This document shows, piece by piece, positions 25,226-33,821 of a stretch of 64,000 nt of DNA (the stretch's first letter is position 1; each line of letters begins with the position of its first letter). The translations under genes were made by a program, and so were the position numbers. Under the pieces are notes generated by a model. It had not been told where the DNA came from. It made no database searches and saw only the letters and a program-made list of their open reading frames with translations. The stretch comes from Spirochaetota bacterium (GTDB taxonomy: Bacteria; Spirochaetota; Spirochaetia; Treponematales; Treponemataceae). The DNA lies in assembly GCA_023438065.1 (NCBI GenBank), contig JAEXRH010000012.1, positions 62,001 to 126,000 on the forward strand, in the 5' to 3' direction.

Positions 25226-26354
25226 CCGCCGGATTTCCGCGATCATTTTCCCCTTTTTCCTGATCATGGCCTCCCTCTCGCTTGCCGTGGCCGAGGCTCC
25301 CGCCGCGCCCGTCAAGGCGAAACCCTCCGAGACCCGGGAAAAGGGCGGAACGGAGGTTGCCGCGCGCGCTTCCGCGGCGGAGAAACGCCGGGCGCTCCTC
25401 CCCCTTTCTGAGGTTGCTTCAAGGCTCGGGGCGACTGCCTTCTGGGACCCCTTGAGCGGGACCGTAACCCTCACGAAGAACGGGCATATCGCGAATTTCC
25501 GCGCGGGCGACGAGCTCGTGCTTTTCGACTATAAAGACTGCGCGCTTCTTGACCCTCCGGTTAGAACCGGTGACGGGATCTTCCTTACAAGCGTGTTTTC
25601 CTCGCGTCTGGATTCCTTTTTCGAAACCCTTCCGCCTCCCGTGTCGTACCGCGTCGGGGCCATCCTCATCGATCCGGGCCACGGGGGCAAGGATCCCGGG
25701 GCGATAGGGAAGGCGAAGGTCGGCGGAAAGACCGTGACCATTCGGGAGAAGGACATCGTGCTCGATGTCGCGAAGGACGTCTATGCCCGCCTTTCGGCGA
25801 AGTATCCCGACAAGAAAATCCTCCTGACCCGATCGGGCGACACCTATCCCAGCCTTGAGGATCGGGTAGAGATGGCGAACTCGGTCAAACTCGAGCCCCA
25901 TGAGGCCATCATCTACGTATCCGTTCACGCGAATTCGGCCTTCAACGCCTCATCGAACGGTTTCGAGGTATGGTACCTGACCCCGGACTACCGCAGGACG
26001 GTCATAGACTCAAGCGCGGAGTCGAGCGAGATACTCCCGATACTCAACTCGATGATGGAAGAGGAATTCACCACGGAAAGCATCCTCATCGCGAAAAGCA
26101 TCGGCGATGGCCTCGATCTCCAGATAGGGAAGCAGAGCCACAACCGGGGGATCAAGGCAGAGGAATGGTTCGTCGTGCGGAACGCGCGGATGCCGAGCGT
26201 CCTCGTGGAACTCGGTTTCGTCAGCAACCCCGCGGAAGCGAAACTGCTCGCGAACAGCGACTACTTGCAGAAGTGCGCGGCCGGTATATATAATGGACTT
26301 GCTGGTTTTATCCAGCAATTTGAAGGTTCCAGAGGATTTACGTCGGTCCAATGA
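25206..26354 (+). CDS. N-acetylmuramoyl-L-alanine amidase (AmiC type)
   Basis: 382 residues, with a signal peptide (ISAIIFPFFLIMASLSLAVAEA). Residues ~55-130 form a copper-amine-oxidase-N-like/AMIN-type wall-binding domain, and ~145-370 the Amidase_3 zinc domain: ILIDPGHGGKDPG (H), TIREKDIVLDVA (E), YVSVHANSAFN (H) and the catalytic Glu in PSVLVELGFVSN. It cleaves the amide bond between muramic acid and the stem peptide in the periplasm. It overlaps the ATP-grasp gene (20 bases) and the GerMN gene (ATGA), tying cell-wall cleavage to the glycan cluster and flaA. Confidence 0.93.
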   Translation: MTVTIADRRISAIIFPFFLIMASLSLAVAEAPAAPVKAKPSETREKGGTEVAARASAAEKRRALLPLSEVASRLGATAFWDPLSGTVTLTKNGHIANFRAGDELVLFDYKDCALLDPPVRTGDGIFLTSVFSSRLDSFFETLPPPVSYRVGAILIDPGHGGKDPGAIGKAKVGGKTVTIREKDIVLDVAKDVYARLSAKYPDKKILLTRSGDTYPSLEDRVEMANSVKLEPHEAIIYVSVHANSAFNASSNGFEVWYLTPDYRRTVIDSSAESSEILPILNSMMEEEFTTESILIAKSIGDGLDLQIGKQSHNRGIKAEEWFVVRNARMPSVLVELGFVSNPAEAKLLANSDYLQKCAAGIYNGLAGFIQQFEGSRGFTSVQ

Positions 26355-26929
26355 AAAAGATAGTGAACAAAGTGCGCGAATCGCGTCTCGTGCGGCGATG
26401 CGTTTCCGACGCGTCCGATTTGGCGGTCAAGATACGGAATACCCACCCGGTGACGCAAATTGTCGCCTTCTCCGTCTGTATGGCAGTGCTCTTTTTCCTG
26501 GCCGTGTCCTCGTTCGCGGGGCCTCCGGTACGAAGGGCGGTCTTTTTCTTCGAAGACGCCAGGAACGGGGCGATACGCACGGAAATTCGCTATATTCCGC
26601 GGGTTCACGGCAGGGACGCCCGCTTGGGCAGGTATGTCGGGGAGCTGCTTCTCGGTTCGATGAATCCCGATTACGCGCCGCTATTTAACCCCGGAGTGAG
26701 GCTCGAGCGCTGTTTCGCCCGCGGAAATGAGGCGTATATCGAACTTTCTCCCGAGTCGCTCGCTCCCGGTGGCGGGGTGACGGAGTCAAAAAAGGCCGTT
26801 GAACTTTTTAAAAAAAATGTTTGTACAAATTTCAGAAATGTTGCTAGAATATACTTGTATGTAGACGGAACAGAGGTATACAGCGAAAACCCGTATGCCG
26901 ACGCTGGAGCGAAAAATAAAAAGCGTTGA
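26351..26929 (+). CDS. GerMN-domain membrane protein
   Basis: 192 residues. One membrane segment (TQIVAFSVCMAVLFFLAVSSF, residues ~36-56) anchors a periplasmic GerMN domain (residues ~65-175) with the pattern VGELLLGSMNPDYAPLFNPG, NEAYIELSPESLAPGGG and ARIYLYVDGTEVYS. GerMN domains occur in spore-germination and cell-wall proteins and are thought to bind peptidoglycan or wall enzymes. The ATGA overlap with the amidase gene suggests they act together. Its last codons contain the -35 and upstream part of the flaA promoter. Confidence 0.85.
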   Translation: MKKIVNKVRESRLVRRCVSDASDLAVKIRNTHPVTQIVAFSVCMAVLFFLAVSSFAGPPVRRAVFFFEDARNGAIRTEIRYIPRVHGRDARLGRYVGELLLGSMNPDYAPLFNPGVRLERCFARGNEAYIELSPESLAPGGGVTESKKAVELFKKNVCTNFRNVARIYLYVDGTEVYSENPYADAGAKNKKR

Positions 26930-26953
26930 CAAAAGGTGTTTCTTCCGTATACT
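26926..26953 (+). promoter_or_regulatory. flaA promoter
   Basis: -35 TTGACA (26926-26931), a 16-base spacer and -10 TATACT (26948-26953). The -35 overlaps the end of the GerMN gene. Both boxes are near-consensus for the housekeeping sigma factor, so flaA can be expressed strongly and apart from the upstream genes. The leader is about 40 bases and holds AAAGGAG before the ATG. Confidence 0.9.
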
Positions 26954-26998
26954 TAAAGCTTGATAGGGCTACAATACGTGCATTTAAAGGAGCTTGGA

Positions 26999-28054
26999 AT
27001 GAAAAGGAGATTCATAATTGTTGCGATTGCACTGCTCATGGTAAGTGCCTTTGCAGTTGCCGAGCAGTCGGTACTCATCGACTTCTCGCTGCTTAACGCG
27101 GATATCGTCGCTGGACCTGACGGGAAGATGACGGAAAACCGCAGGTCGGTAATGGACTATTCGACCGTTGCAGGTGCAAGCTTCACTGATCAGCAGAAGG
27201 CCTTGATGAGAACTTCTCTTGCCCTTGATAAGTGGGAAGTTGTCCTCAACTCTTCCGCCCGGAACGTGACGAGCGTTTCCGTGTCCAAGGCCAAGTCTTC
27301 CCCGGTGAGCCAGAACGCGAAGAACTTCGCCGGTCAGACCCTCCTTGGCGTGCGCGTCAATTTCCCCACCTGGAACAGCAATGCCAATGCCGTGATCAAA
27401 CCGGCTTTCGAAATCCCCACCTATGAGCCCATGGCTCAGGTTGCCGATGATGGCACCGTCCAGCAGCCGACCGCCGAGGACAAGGCTTCCGGAAAGACCC
27501 GCTTCGAAGACGGCTACGGTATCGTCAAGAACATCGGCGTGCTCAAGTCGATCGCGGTCAACACCTATGGCATGAACTTCCCCCACGGACTCTATGTCCT
27601 CCTCAAGAACCAGTACAACGAGGAGCGCCGCTATTTCATGGGTTACCTCCAGTTCGACGGCTGGCGTGAGCTTGTGTGGCAAAACCCCGAGTACGTTTCC
27701 GAGGTTCGCACCCGCGAGGTTCGTCTCTATCCCGTGTATCCCACCGCGATGCCCTACCAGAAGTTCATCGGGTTCCTCGTGACCCGCGACGCTGCCCATG
27801 AAGGCGGTGACTTCGTGGCTTATTTCAAGGACGTCAAGGTCATCTATGACAAGGCCGTTCTTAATACCGTCCGCGATTTCGCCGACGAGGATCTCTGGGG
27901 AATCCAGACCAAGCAGGAAAACGATCGCAAGCAGATCGAGGTTTCCCGCTTTGGCGGTACTCAGGTTCTTCGCTTCCTCGAGCAGGAGAAGATGGCCACC
28001 GAGAAGGGTTTCACCCCCTCGAAGGGCGCCTCTAACGCTGCCGCCGCTCAGTAA
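26999..28054 (+). CDS. flaA: Flagellar filament outer layer (sheath) protein FlaA
   Basis: 351 residues from ATG 26999 with AAAGGAG 8 bases upstream. A Sec signal peptide (FIIVAIALLMVSAFAVAEQS) is followed by the spirochaete FlaA sequence, e.g. LIDFSLLNADIV, VRVNFPTWNSNANAVIKPAFEIPTYE split over residues ~118-143, and NEERRYFMGYLQFDGWRELV. FlaA sheaths the periplasmic flagellar filament of spirochaetes. GC content falls and codons look highly expressed relative to its neighbours. It has its own promoter and terminator, so it forms a single-gene unit. This is the best taxonomic marker in the window. Confidence 0.96.
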   Translation: MKRRFIIVAIALLMVSAFAVAEQSVLIDFSLLNADIVAGPDGKMTENRRSVMDYSTVAGASFTDQQKALMRTSLALDKWEVVLNSSARNVTSVSVSKAKSSPVSQNAKNFAGQTLLGVRVNFPTWNSNANAVIKPAFEIPTYEPMAQVADDGTVQQPTAEDKASGKTRFEDGYGIVKNIGVLKSIAVNTYGMNFPHGLYVLLKNQYNEERRYFMGYLQFDGWRELVWQNPEYVSEVRTREVRLYPVYPTAMPYQKFIGFLVTRDAAHEGGDFVAYFKDVKVIYDKAVLNTVRDFADEDLWGIQTKQENDRKQIEVSRFGGTQVLRFLEQEKMATEKGFTPSKGASNAAAAQ

Positions 28055-28072
28055 TGCTCCAATAAGCATAAT

Positions 28073-28099
28073 AAAAGGGACCTTCGGGTCCCTTTTTTT
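28073..28099 (+). terminator. flaA terminator
   Basis: AAAAGGGACC pairs with GGTCCCTTTT around a TTCG tetraloop and runs into seven T. A strong Rho-independent terminator 18 bases after the flaA stop. Confidence 0.95.
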
Positions 28100-28175
28100 A
28101 TTGTCGATGCTTCGTATCGGAATGCTCCCGTGCTGTCAGCATGCTTCCTGCCGGGTAATGCGATCCAATCAACAG

Positions 28176-28205
28176 TTGCTTCCGTCTTGCTTCGTGGGTT
28201 ATACT
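28176..28205 (+). promoter_or_regulatory. Promoter of the RelA/SpoT-TPR gene
   Basis: -35 TTGCTT (28176-28181), an 18-base spacer and -10 TATACT (28200-28205), ending 7 bases before the ATG at 28213. There is no Shine-Dalgarno sequence; a leaderless transcript is predicted. Confidence 0.7.
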
Positions 28206-28212
28206 TTCGTAT

Positions 28213-29466
28213 ATGAATCATCAGGCTCACTCAGCACCATGGTTGCCGAACAGGGAAAAACTCCAAAAACTATACGAGTCGTATGAGCCGGCTTTTCATC
28301 AGCTTCTTGACCGGTTGCAGGTGAAATTACGATCCTGCATCGAGATATCCTCAATCCCGACCTTCAAGGGCAGGGTAAAGGGCTTTAACAGCTATTACCG
28401 CAAGCTTCTCAGAAATATCCCGAACGGCGTGGAGATTACCGATGATCTCCCCATTATCACCGATATCATCGGCGTCAGGATCATTTGCGCGTTTCTCCAG
28501 GACCTTACCGAGGTCGAGAAAAGCCTTCGCGCGTGCTTCAGCGTGTACGAGATTGAGCGCAAGGGCGCAGACAGGACGTTCCGGGAATTCGGCTATGAGT
28601 CGACCCATATCCTTCTCGCGATTCCGGATGATATCGCCCGGGAATTGATTCTGCCGAAAGGGCTCATCTTTGAAATTCAGGTCAGGACGATTCTGCAGGA
28701 CGCGTGGGCGGAAGTCGAGCACGAGCTCGTGTACAAATCGGAGTTCTCGCCGTTTGACCTTCCCCTGAAACGAAAGCTCGCATCGATAAACGCGAGTCTC
28801 AGCCTGGCGGATATCATATTCCAGGAGATTCGCGACTATCAGAACAAGCTCAATCGCGAACTCGACAAGCGGCGGGGCGCGTTCTATCAGCAGGCCGATA
28901 TCGAATCGATCCTTCATGCCGACGCCACGGGCGCGGAGCCGGTCGCATCAAAGGAGATTCCGGCGACGGGGCTCCCCTACGTGCAAGGCACGATTGACGA
29001 CATGATCCTGGACGCGATCGAGGCCCATAACAACGGAAACCTCGATCGCGCGAGCATGATATATTCACGGATAATCGAAGCGAAACCCAACGATACCGTC
29101 CTTTCGGTCATCTACAAACATCGCGGAATGGCCTATTTCGCGCAGTCGCGGTACGAAGAGGCACTCGAGGATTTCCGGAAGAGCGCGGAGCGAAATCCCG
29201 ACAACTTCCGGTCCTATTACTATATCGGGATCGTTCTGAGCGTCCTGGGACAAGACCGCGAGGCTTACGATAATTTCACGCTATCGCTCGAGCGCAATCA
29301 CTATCAGCCGTACGTGTACTTTCGCCGGGCCCAGACCCTCTATAACCGCGAAATGTATCCTGAGGCGCTTGAGGACCTCGATAAGGCATGCGCGCTCGGC
29401 TTCAAAAAAGACGAGGAAAAAAAGCTCAGGATGATGATCGTCAACAAGATCGACTCGATGCGCTGA
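28213..29466 (+). CDS. (p)ppGpp synthetase (RelA/SpoT domain) fused to TPR repeats
   Basis: 417 residues. Residues ~40-230 are a RelA/SpoT synthetase domain with the catalytic set intact: RVKGFNSYYRKLLR, ITDIIGVRIIC, FGYESTHILLA and EIQVRTILQDAWAEVEHEL. There is no HD hydrolase domain and no TGS/ACT regulatory part. Residues ~255-400 instead hold three to four TPR repeats (IYKHRGMAYFAQSRYEEAL, YYYIGIVLSVLGQDREAY, YVYFRRAQTLYNREMY). It should make the alarmone (p)ppGpp from ATP and GTP/GDP; the TPRs probably bind a protein that controls it. A single-gene unit between the flaA terminator and tRNA-Glu. Confidence 0.9.
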   Translation: MNHQAHSAPWLPNREKLQKLYESYEPAFHQLLDRLQVKLRSCIEISSIPTFKGRVKGFNSYYRKLLRNIPNGVEITDDLPIITDIIGVRIICAFLQDLTEVEKSLRACFSVYEIERKGADRTFREFGYESTHILLAIPDDIARELILPKGLIFEIQVRTILQDAWAEVEHELVYKSEFSPFDLPLKRKLASINASLSLADIIFQEIRDYQNKLNRELDKRRGAFYQQADIESILHADATGAEPVASKEIPATGLPYVQGTIDDMILDAIEAHNNGNLDRASMIYSRIIEAKPNDTVLSVIYKHRGMAYFAQSRYEEALEDFRKSAERNPDNFRSYYYIGIVLSVLGQDREAYDNFTLSLERNHYQPYVYFRRAQTLYNREMYPEALEDLDKACALGFKKDEEKKLRMMIVNKIDSMR

Positions 29467-29491
29467 CTTCTTTCCGGCTTTTTGCCGCCGC

Positions 29492-29520
29492 TTGACACAT
29501 CGGGCCTCGTTTGCTATAAA
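29492..29520 (+). promoter_or_regulatory. tRNA-Glu promoter
   Basis: -35 TTGACA (29492-29497), a 17-base spacer and -10 TATAAA (29515-29520). Near-consensus, about 40 bases before the mature tRNA. Confidence 0.9.
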
Positions 29521-29561
29521 TACCTTCGTTGCCATTCCGCCTCGCGGAATCGCGACAAGAT

Positions 29562-29633
29562 GTCTCCTTCGTCTAGTGGTTAGGACATCGGGTTTTCATC
29601 CCGACAACAGGGGTTCAATTCCCCTAGGAGATG
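29562..29633 (+). tRNA. tRNA-Glu (anticodon TTC)
   Basis: A 72-base cloverleaf. The acceptor stem GTCTCCT pairs with AGGAGAT (terminal G-T), the anticodon stem TCGGG/CCCGA encloses TTTTCAT with anticodon TTC, and the T arm is AGGGG-TTCAATT-CCCCT. CCA is not encoded. Confidence 0.95.
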
Positions 29634-29654
29634 CTAAGGTCCTTGATGGACCGC

Positions 29655-29686
29655 AAGGGTAAGGACGATGTCCTTACCCTTTTTTC
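29655..29686 (+). terminator. tRNA-Glu terminator
   Basis: A perfect 12-base stem, AAGGGTAAGGAC with GTCCTTACCCTT, with a 3-base loop and then four more T. It closes the single-tRNA unit. Confidence 0.92.
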
Positions 29687-29718
29687 GTTATGGGGCGTGA
29701 GGAGCGCGCAAGCGAGGC

Positions 29719-32178
29719 ATGAACGACGTCGATATCCGTTTTTCCCGGGATGTTCGCGAGCTTATCGCGCGAGCGATCGCCGACTCAGGCGGCAATGAGG
29801 TTTTCTTCGTGGGAAATCTGGACGGCGAGGGGATCGTCGTAGCGGTTGAGGTAGCGTCCCGCGGCCATGAATCGGCCGTGCCCGTAATCAGTTCCGCCGT
29901 CGATCGAGCCGAGGTATTGATCCACAATCATCCCTCGGGAAACCTTACCCCGAGCGATCCTGACCTCGAGATAGCGTCCAGGACGGCCGATTCAGGCCTC
30001 GGCTTTTACATTGTCAATAACGACGCGACCGAGGTGTACGTCGTCGTCGAGCCCGTGCTGAATCGAGAAAAAAAGCCGATCTCGGAGGACGAGGTCGCGC
30101 TCTATCTTGACGAGACGGGGCCGCTCGCCGCGCTCTCAGACCGGTACGAGAGCCGGCCCACGCAGATCGATCTCGCGCGTTCCGTCGCGAAGGCGTTCAA
30201 CTCAGGCGCAATAGGCGCGTTCGAGGCCGGCACCGGAGTCGGGAAGAGTTTCGCCTATCTCCTTCCCGCGATGCTCTGGTCGCTCGACAACAAGGATCGC
30301 GTGGTCGTGTCGACCGGCACGATCAACCTTCAGCAACAGCTCATGGACAAGGACATCCCGATGGCCCAGCGCATCATCGGGCGCGAGGTCAAGGCCGTGC
30401 TCCTCAAGGGGCGGCAGAACTATCTGTGCAAGCGGCGCCTCGCCGAGGCCCTGCAGGATCGAGATCTTTTCGACGACGAAACCGAGGAGCTCGCGCGGAT
30501 ATCCGAATGGGCGAAAACCACGGACGACGGAAGCAGGTCGGATCTCTCCTTCATGCCGACCCAAGGGGTTTGGTCGCGTGTCAGCTCCGAGTCGGACGCG
30601 TGCATGGGAATGCGTTGCGCCTTCCATCAGGAGTGCTTCGTGATGCGGGTGAGAAAGGAAGCGGCTTCCGCGTCTCTGCTCGTCGTGAACCATCATCTCC
30701 TCTTTGCCGACCTCGAGGCGCGCATGATGGGCGCGGGCTACGACGATACCGCGGTGCTCCCGCCCTTCCACCACATCGTGTTCGACGAGGCGCATTCGAT
30801 GGAAGACGCCGCGACGAGCTTTTTCTCCGAGTACTTTACCCGTTTCAAGCTCAACAAGCAGCTCAATATTCTCTATCGCGTACGAAGGGGTTCGGTGGGC
30901 GGCCATCTCATCGCGCTCGAGCGCCTTTCCTCGGCCGGAGGCGAGGTCCAGGAGGCCATGGCGGCCATAGCGAGCCTCAAGGACGCGTTTCAGGCCGCGG
31001 AGGACTCCGCGCTCGCGCTCACGGAGAATGACGGTTCCTGGCGCCTTTCCGCGAAGACCGCATCGCGCGCGGACGGCCTTCTTTCCTCGCTTTCGGAACT
31101 GAGGAAGCGGATAGCCGAGTTCGCCGGGATCATCCGGGCGGTGCTCGACGGAATTCCCGAGGAGGAGCAGGATGACCCGGTCGTATGGGAATCGAAATTC
31201 GCCGTCAAGCGGCTCGAGTTCATCGGAACCCTCTGCCTCCATTTCGCGGAGTGGAGCGAACGCCCCGAATCGGTGTTCTGGATCGAACGCCTCCGCCTTC
31301 CCCAGCGGGGGAAGGCCGCCGACCGCGCGTCGCCCTGGTATCCGCGCCTCGTGCAGACGCCGCTTTCGATCGCGCCCATGATGAAGGAAGGGGTTTTCGA
31401 GCCGTTCAGGACGATCGTCTGTACCTCGGCGACACTGAGGATCGCGGGACAGTTTTCCTATTGGATGCACCGTACCGGGATCAGCCTCGTCGAGGAGGAT
31501 CGGGTCCTTTCAGGCGCGTATGATTCGCCCTTTCCCTACCGTACTAATGTCCTTTTCGCCGTCCCGGACGACGCGCCCCTGCCCGAGGAAGGCGGTTTTC
31601 AGTCGTGGATCGAGACCGCGATCGTGTCGCTCCTGCAGGCCTCGGCGGGCCATGCGCTCGTCCTTTTCACCTCGTACGAGTCCTTGAGGGCGGCGTGCGA
31701 GGTGGCCCGTTCGGCGCTCGCGCCCTATGGCATGACGATTCTCAGGCAGGGCGACGACGATCGCGCCCGGCTCCTTGAAACCTTCCGTACCGACGAGTCG
31801 AGCGTCCTGTTCGCCACCGATTCCTTCTGGGAGGGAGTCGACGCGCCGGGCGACACACTCCTGCACGTCATCATGGTGAAGCTCCCGTTCAGGGTCCCGA
31901 ACGATCCGGTGCATGCCGCGCGCTCCGAGGCGATCGAGCTTTCGGGCGGCAATCCTTTCATGGAGCTGAGCTTGCCCGAGGCGGTCGTTCGCTTCCGCCA
32001 GGGCTTTGGCCGGCTCATGCGCCGGAAGACCGATCGCGGCGTCGTCACCGTCCTCGATCGACGGTTGCTCGCGAAACGATACGGAAAGGTCTTTCTCGAC
32101 AGCCTTCCGGAAACGGCGCGCGCGTATGCCCCGCTCGCCGATATCGCGGGAAGGGTAGAACGGTTTCTGTGGGGATAG
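29719..32178 (+). CDS. dinG: JAB (JAMM) domain - DinG-family helicase fusion
   Basis: 819 residues. Residues 1-115 are a JAB/RadC-type domain with a complete JAMM zinc motif (HNHPSGNLTPSDPD, HxHx7Sx2D). Residues ~125-815 are an XPD/DinG superfamily 2 helicase: Walker A EAGTGVGKSFAYLLPA, four Cys for an Fe-S cluster (YLCKRR, DACMGMRCAFHQECF), FDEAHSMEDA, and motif VI RQGFGRLMRRKTDRGVVTVLDRR. DinG unwinds damaged, forked or R-loop DNA 5'-3'. RadC-like JAB domains occur with repair and mobile elements but have no settled activity. The ribosome site is weak (GGAG about 15 bases away). The promoter is unclear. Confidence 0.9.
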   Translation: MNDVDIRFSRDVRELIARAIADSGGNEVFFVGNLDGEGIVVAVEVASRGHESAVPVISSAVDRAEVLIHNHPSGNLTPSDPDLEIASRTADSGLGFYIVNNDATEVYVVVEPVLNREKKPISEDEVALYLDETGPLAALSDRYESRPTQIDLARSVAKAFNSGAIGAFEAGTGVGKSFAYLLPAMLWSLDNKDRVVVSTGTINLQQQLMDKDIPMAQRIIGREVKAVLLKGRQNYLCKRRLAEALQDRDLFDDETEELARISEWAKTTDDGSRSDLSFMPTQGVWSRVSSESDACMGMRCAFHQECFVMRVRKEAASASLLVVNHHLLFADLEARMMGAGYDDTAVLPPFHHIVFDEAHSMEDAATSFFSEYFTRFKLNKQLNILYRVRRGSVGGHLIALERLSSAGGEVQEAMAAIASLKDAFQAAEDSALALTENDGSWRLSAKTASRADGLLSSLSELRKRIAEFAGIIRAVLDGIPEEEQDDPVVWESKFAVKRLEFIGTLCLHFAEWSERPESVFWIERLRLPQRGKAADRASPWYPRLVQTPLSIAPMMKEGVFEPFRTIVCTSATLRIAGQFSYWMHRTGISLVEEDRVLSGAYDSPFPYRTNVLFAVPDDAPLPEEGGFQSWIETAIVSLLQASAGHALVLFTSYESLRAACEVARSALAPYGMTILRQGDDDRARLLETFRTDESSVLFATDSFWEGVDAPGDTLLHVIMVKLPFRVPNDPVHAARSEAIELSGGNPFMELSLPEAVVRFRQGFGRLMRRKTDRGVVTVLDRRLLAKRYGKVFLDSLPETARAYAPLADIAGRVERFLWG

Positions 32179-32253
32179 TCCGATAGGCCGGAGGCTATTC
32201 AGTAACGTCTCGTTCGGTTATTTTCGGTACATACAAGCCTTCGGAGGTTTCGC

Positions 32254-33009
32254 ATGCTCGGCTTCTTTACCGTCCTGGCGTATTTCATCTCGCTTGTTCC
32301 CCTGGCGCTCGCCAATCGGCTGTTCTATGCCCTTGACCGGCGAAGGTGCCTTTGGATTAACAGGCGACTGAGTACCGTCTGCGCGCATCGCGTGTTCGCC
32401 CTGACGGAAACCTACATGAACTTTCGGTTCTCGCCCGAGGGGAATACCGGGAAATCCCTCCCTGACCGGTTTATGGTCGTCTCGAACCACCAAAGCCTTC
32501 TCGATATCCCGCTTTACATGAACTTTTTCAACAACTCGCGGCTTCGGTTCGTCGCGAAGGCCGAGCTCGGCCGCGGCATACCGATCGTGTCGGTGATGCT
32601 GAGAAGCGACGGCCACTGCCTCGTCAAGCGCACCGGGAGCCCGACCCAGGCGATGAAGGCGATGGATTCCTTTGCCGATCGGGTACGGACCAACGACTGG
32701 ATTCCGGTGTTGTTCCCCGAGGGAACGCGGTCCCGCGACGGTTCCGTCGGAACCTTTCACGCGGCGGGATTCAGGCGCTTCATTACCCGTAATCCCATGC
32801 CCGTGGCCGTTTGCGCGCTCGACGGGGTATGGCACGTATCGTCGCTTTTCGGGCTCGCGAAAAACCTTCGCGGCGGAAAGTACCGGGTCAAGATTCTCAA
32901 GGTATATCCCGCGCCGACGACGAAGGCGGAGCAGCTCGCGATCCTCGAGGAGGGGAGGGCGCTCATCGAGGCCCAACTCGCCCAATGGAAGGGTCTGGAC
33001 GGGCGATAG
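32254..33009 (+). CDS. plsC: 1-acyl-sn-glycerol-3-phosphate acyltransferase (PlsC family)
   Basis: 251 residues with GGAGG 7 bases before the ATG. The acyltransferase blocks are intact: NHQSLLDIPLY (HX4D), FVAKAELGRGIP, VLFPEGTRSRDG and PMPVAVCAL. An N-terminal hydrophobic helix (FFTVLAYFISLVPLALANRL) anchors it to the inner membrane. It transfers a second acyl chain to lysophosphatidic acid to make phosphatidic acid for phospholipids. It follows the helicase gene by 75 bases on the same strand. Confidence 0.92.
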   Translation: MLGFFTVLAYFISLVPLALANRLFYALDRRRCLWINRRLSTVCAHRVFALTETYMNFRFSPEGNTGKSLPDRFMVVSNHQSLLDIPLYMNFFNNSRLRFVAKAELGRGIPIVSVMLRSDGHCLVKRTGSPTQAMKAMDSFADRVRTNDWIPVLFPEGTRSRDGSVGTFHAAGFRRFITRNPMPVAVCALDGVWHVSSLFGLAKNLRGGKYRVKILKVYPAPTTKAEQLAILEEGRALIEAQLAQWKGLDGR

Positions 33010-33124
33010 AACGTTTTCGTACCGGAGGGAATGAACCGGTACGGTCCGGCGGCCCAGGAAGGATCCGGTCTTGCGATGCGATATCGCACGAGCGAGGTTG
33101 GAGACGGATGGGCAATGAGGCTTT

Positions 33125-33159
33125 AAAAAACAAAAAAGGAGTCCGTCAGGACTCCTTTT
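33125..33159 (-). terminator. Terminator of the small zinc-ribbon gene
   Basis: AAAAGGAGTCC (33134-33144) pairs with GGACTCCTTTT (33149-33159) around GTCA. On the minus strand it is followed by a U-rich run. On the plus strand the stem ends in TTTT, so it may also serve plsC. Confidence 0.88.
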
Positions 33160-33192
33160 CCAACGCGTGAATAGCCTTGTTCAAGTCGGTGC

Positions 33193-33363
33193 TTATTTGA
33201 AGTCCTTCGGACGGCGTTCAGTGCGCTTGCACTTGGAGCACTCCGCGACGTTCTTCAGTTTTCCGCTTTCAAACAGGGTTTTCATGACGACCTCGCCACC
33301 GCACGGGCAGAAAAACTTATGCGTCGTGATAGAGGTACGAGAGTTCTTACTTGCTCCACCCAT
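33193..33363 (-). CDS. Small zinc-ribbon protein (56 residues)
   Basis: A short gene between plsC and rpsT. The protein starts MGGASKNSRTSITTHKFFCP and has two zinc knuckles, CPC (residues 19-21) and CSKC (42-45), in a lysine/arginine-rich context ending RRPKDFK. AGGAGATACC (minus strand) gives a good ribosome site, and a strong terminator follows, so it is a real transcription unit. Its size and charge resemble ribosome-associated zinc proteins; I do not recognise a named family. Confidence 0.75.
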   Translation of the reverse strand: MGGASKNSRTSITTHKFFCPCGGEVVMKTLFESGKLKNVAECSKCKRTERRPKDFK

Positions 33364-33461
33364 AGGTATCTCCTGAAAACAAAGTTAACCATACAATATA
33401 GAAATTGCCCGGCAGTGTCAAGCAAATATCGGAGGTTTTACGGAAAAGCCCCTTGCGCATA

Positions 33462-33490
33462 TTGACGCGGGAGGGGAGATTTGGTACTCT
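33462..33490 (+). promoter_or_regulatory. rpsT promoter
   Basis: -35 TTGACG (33462-33467), a 17-base spacer and -10 TACTCT (33485-33490), giving a leader of about 25 bases before the TTG start. Confidence 0.75.
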
Positions 33491-33520
33491 ATGCGAACAG
33501 TTCTATTTCGGGGGTTCCCT

Positions 33521-33796
33521 TTGGCAGTAAAAAACGCGTCTGCAGTCAAGAGACATAAGCAGAGTGAAGTACGGCGAATCAAGAACAAGGCCGTGAAGAG
33601 TTCCGTCCGCACCAGTGCGAAGAAATACGTTTCCAGCGTCCAGGCAAAGGATTCTGCCAATGCTGGCACCCTTCTTCGCGATCTGGTTTCGGAGCTCGAC
33701 ACCGCGGCTCGCAAGGGCATTATTTCCCGCAACGCGGCGGCTCGCAAGAAGTCGCGCATGCAGAAATTGTATAACGCCTCGTTTGCCGCAAAATAA
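33521..33796 (+). CDS. rpsT: 30S ribosomal protein S20
   Basis: 91 residues from a TTG start at 33521. The S20 N-terminus (AVKNASAVKRHKQSEVRRIKN after the start Met, two stretches) and the core VRTSAKKYV ... LDTAARKGIISRNAAARKKSR are clear. An ATG ten codons upstream (33491) lies within two bases of the -10 box and is therefore unlikely. GGGGG precedes the TTG. E. coli rpsT also uses UUG, linked there to autogenous control. Own promoter and terminator. Confidence 0.93.
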   Translation: MAVKNASAVKRHKQSEVRRIKNKAVKSSVRTSAKKYVSSVQAKDSANAGTLLRDLVSELDTAARKGIISRNAAARKKSRMQKLYNASFAAK

Positions 33797-33821
33797 CCGT
33801 TCTTGATACCGTAACGGTGTA

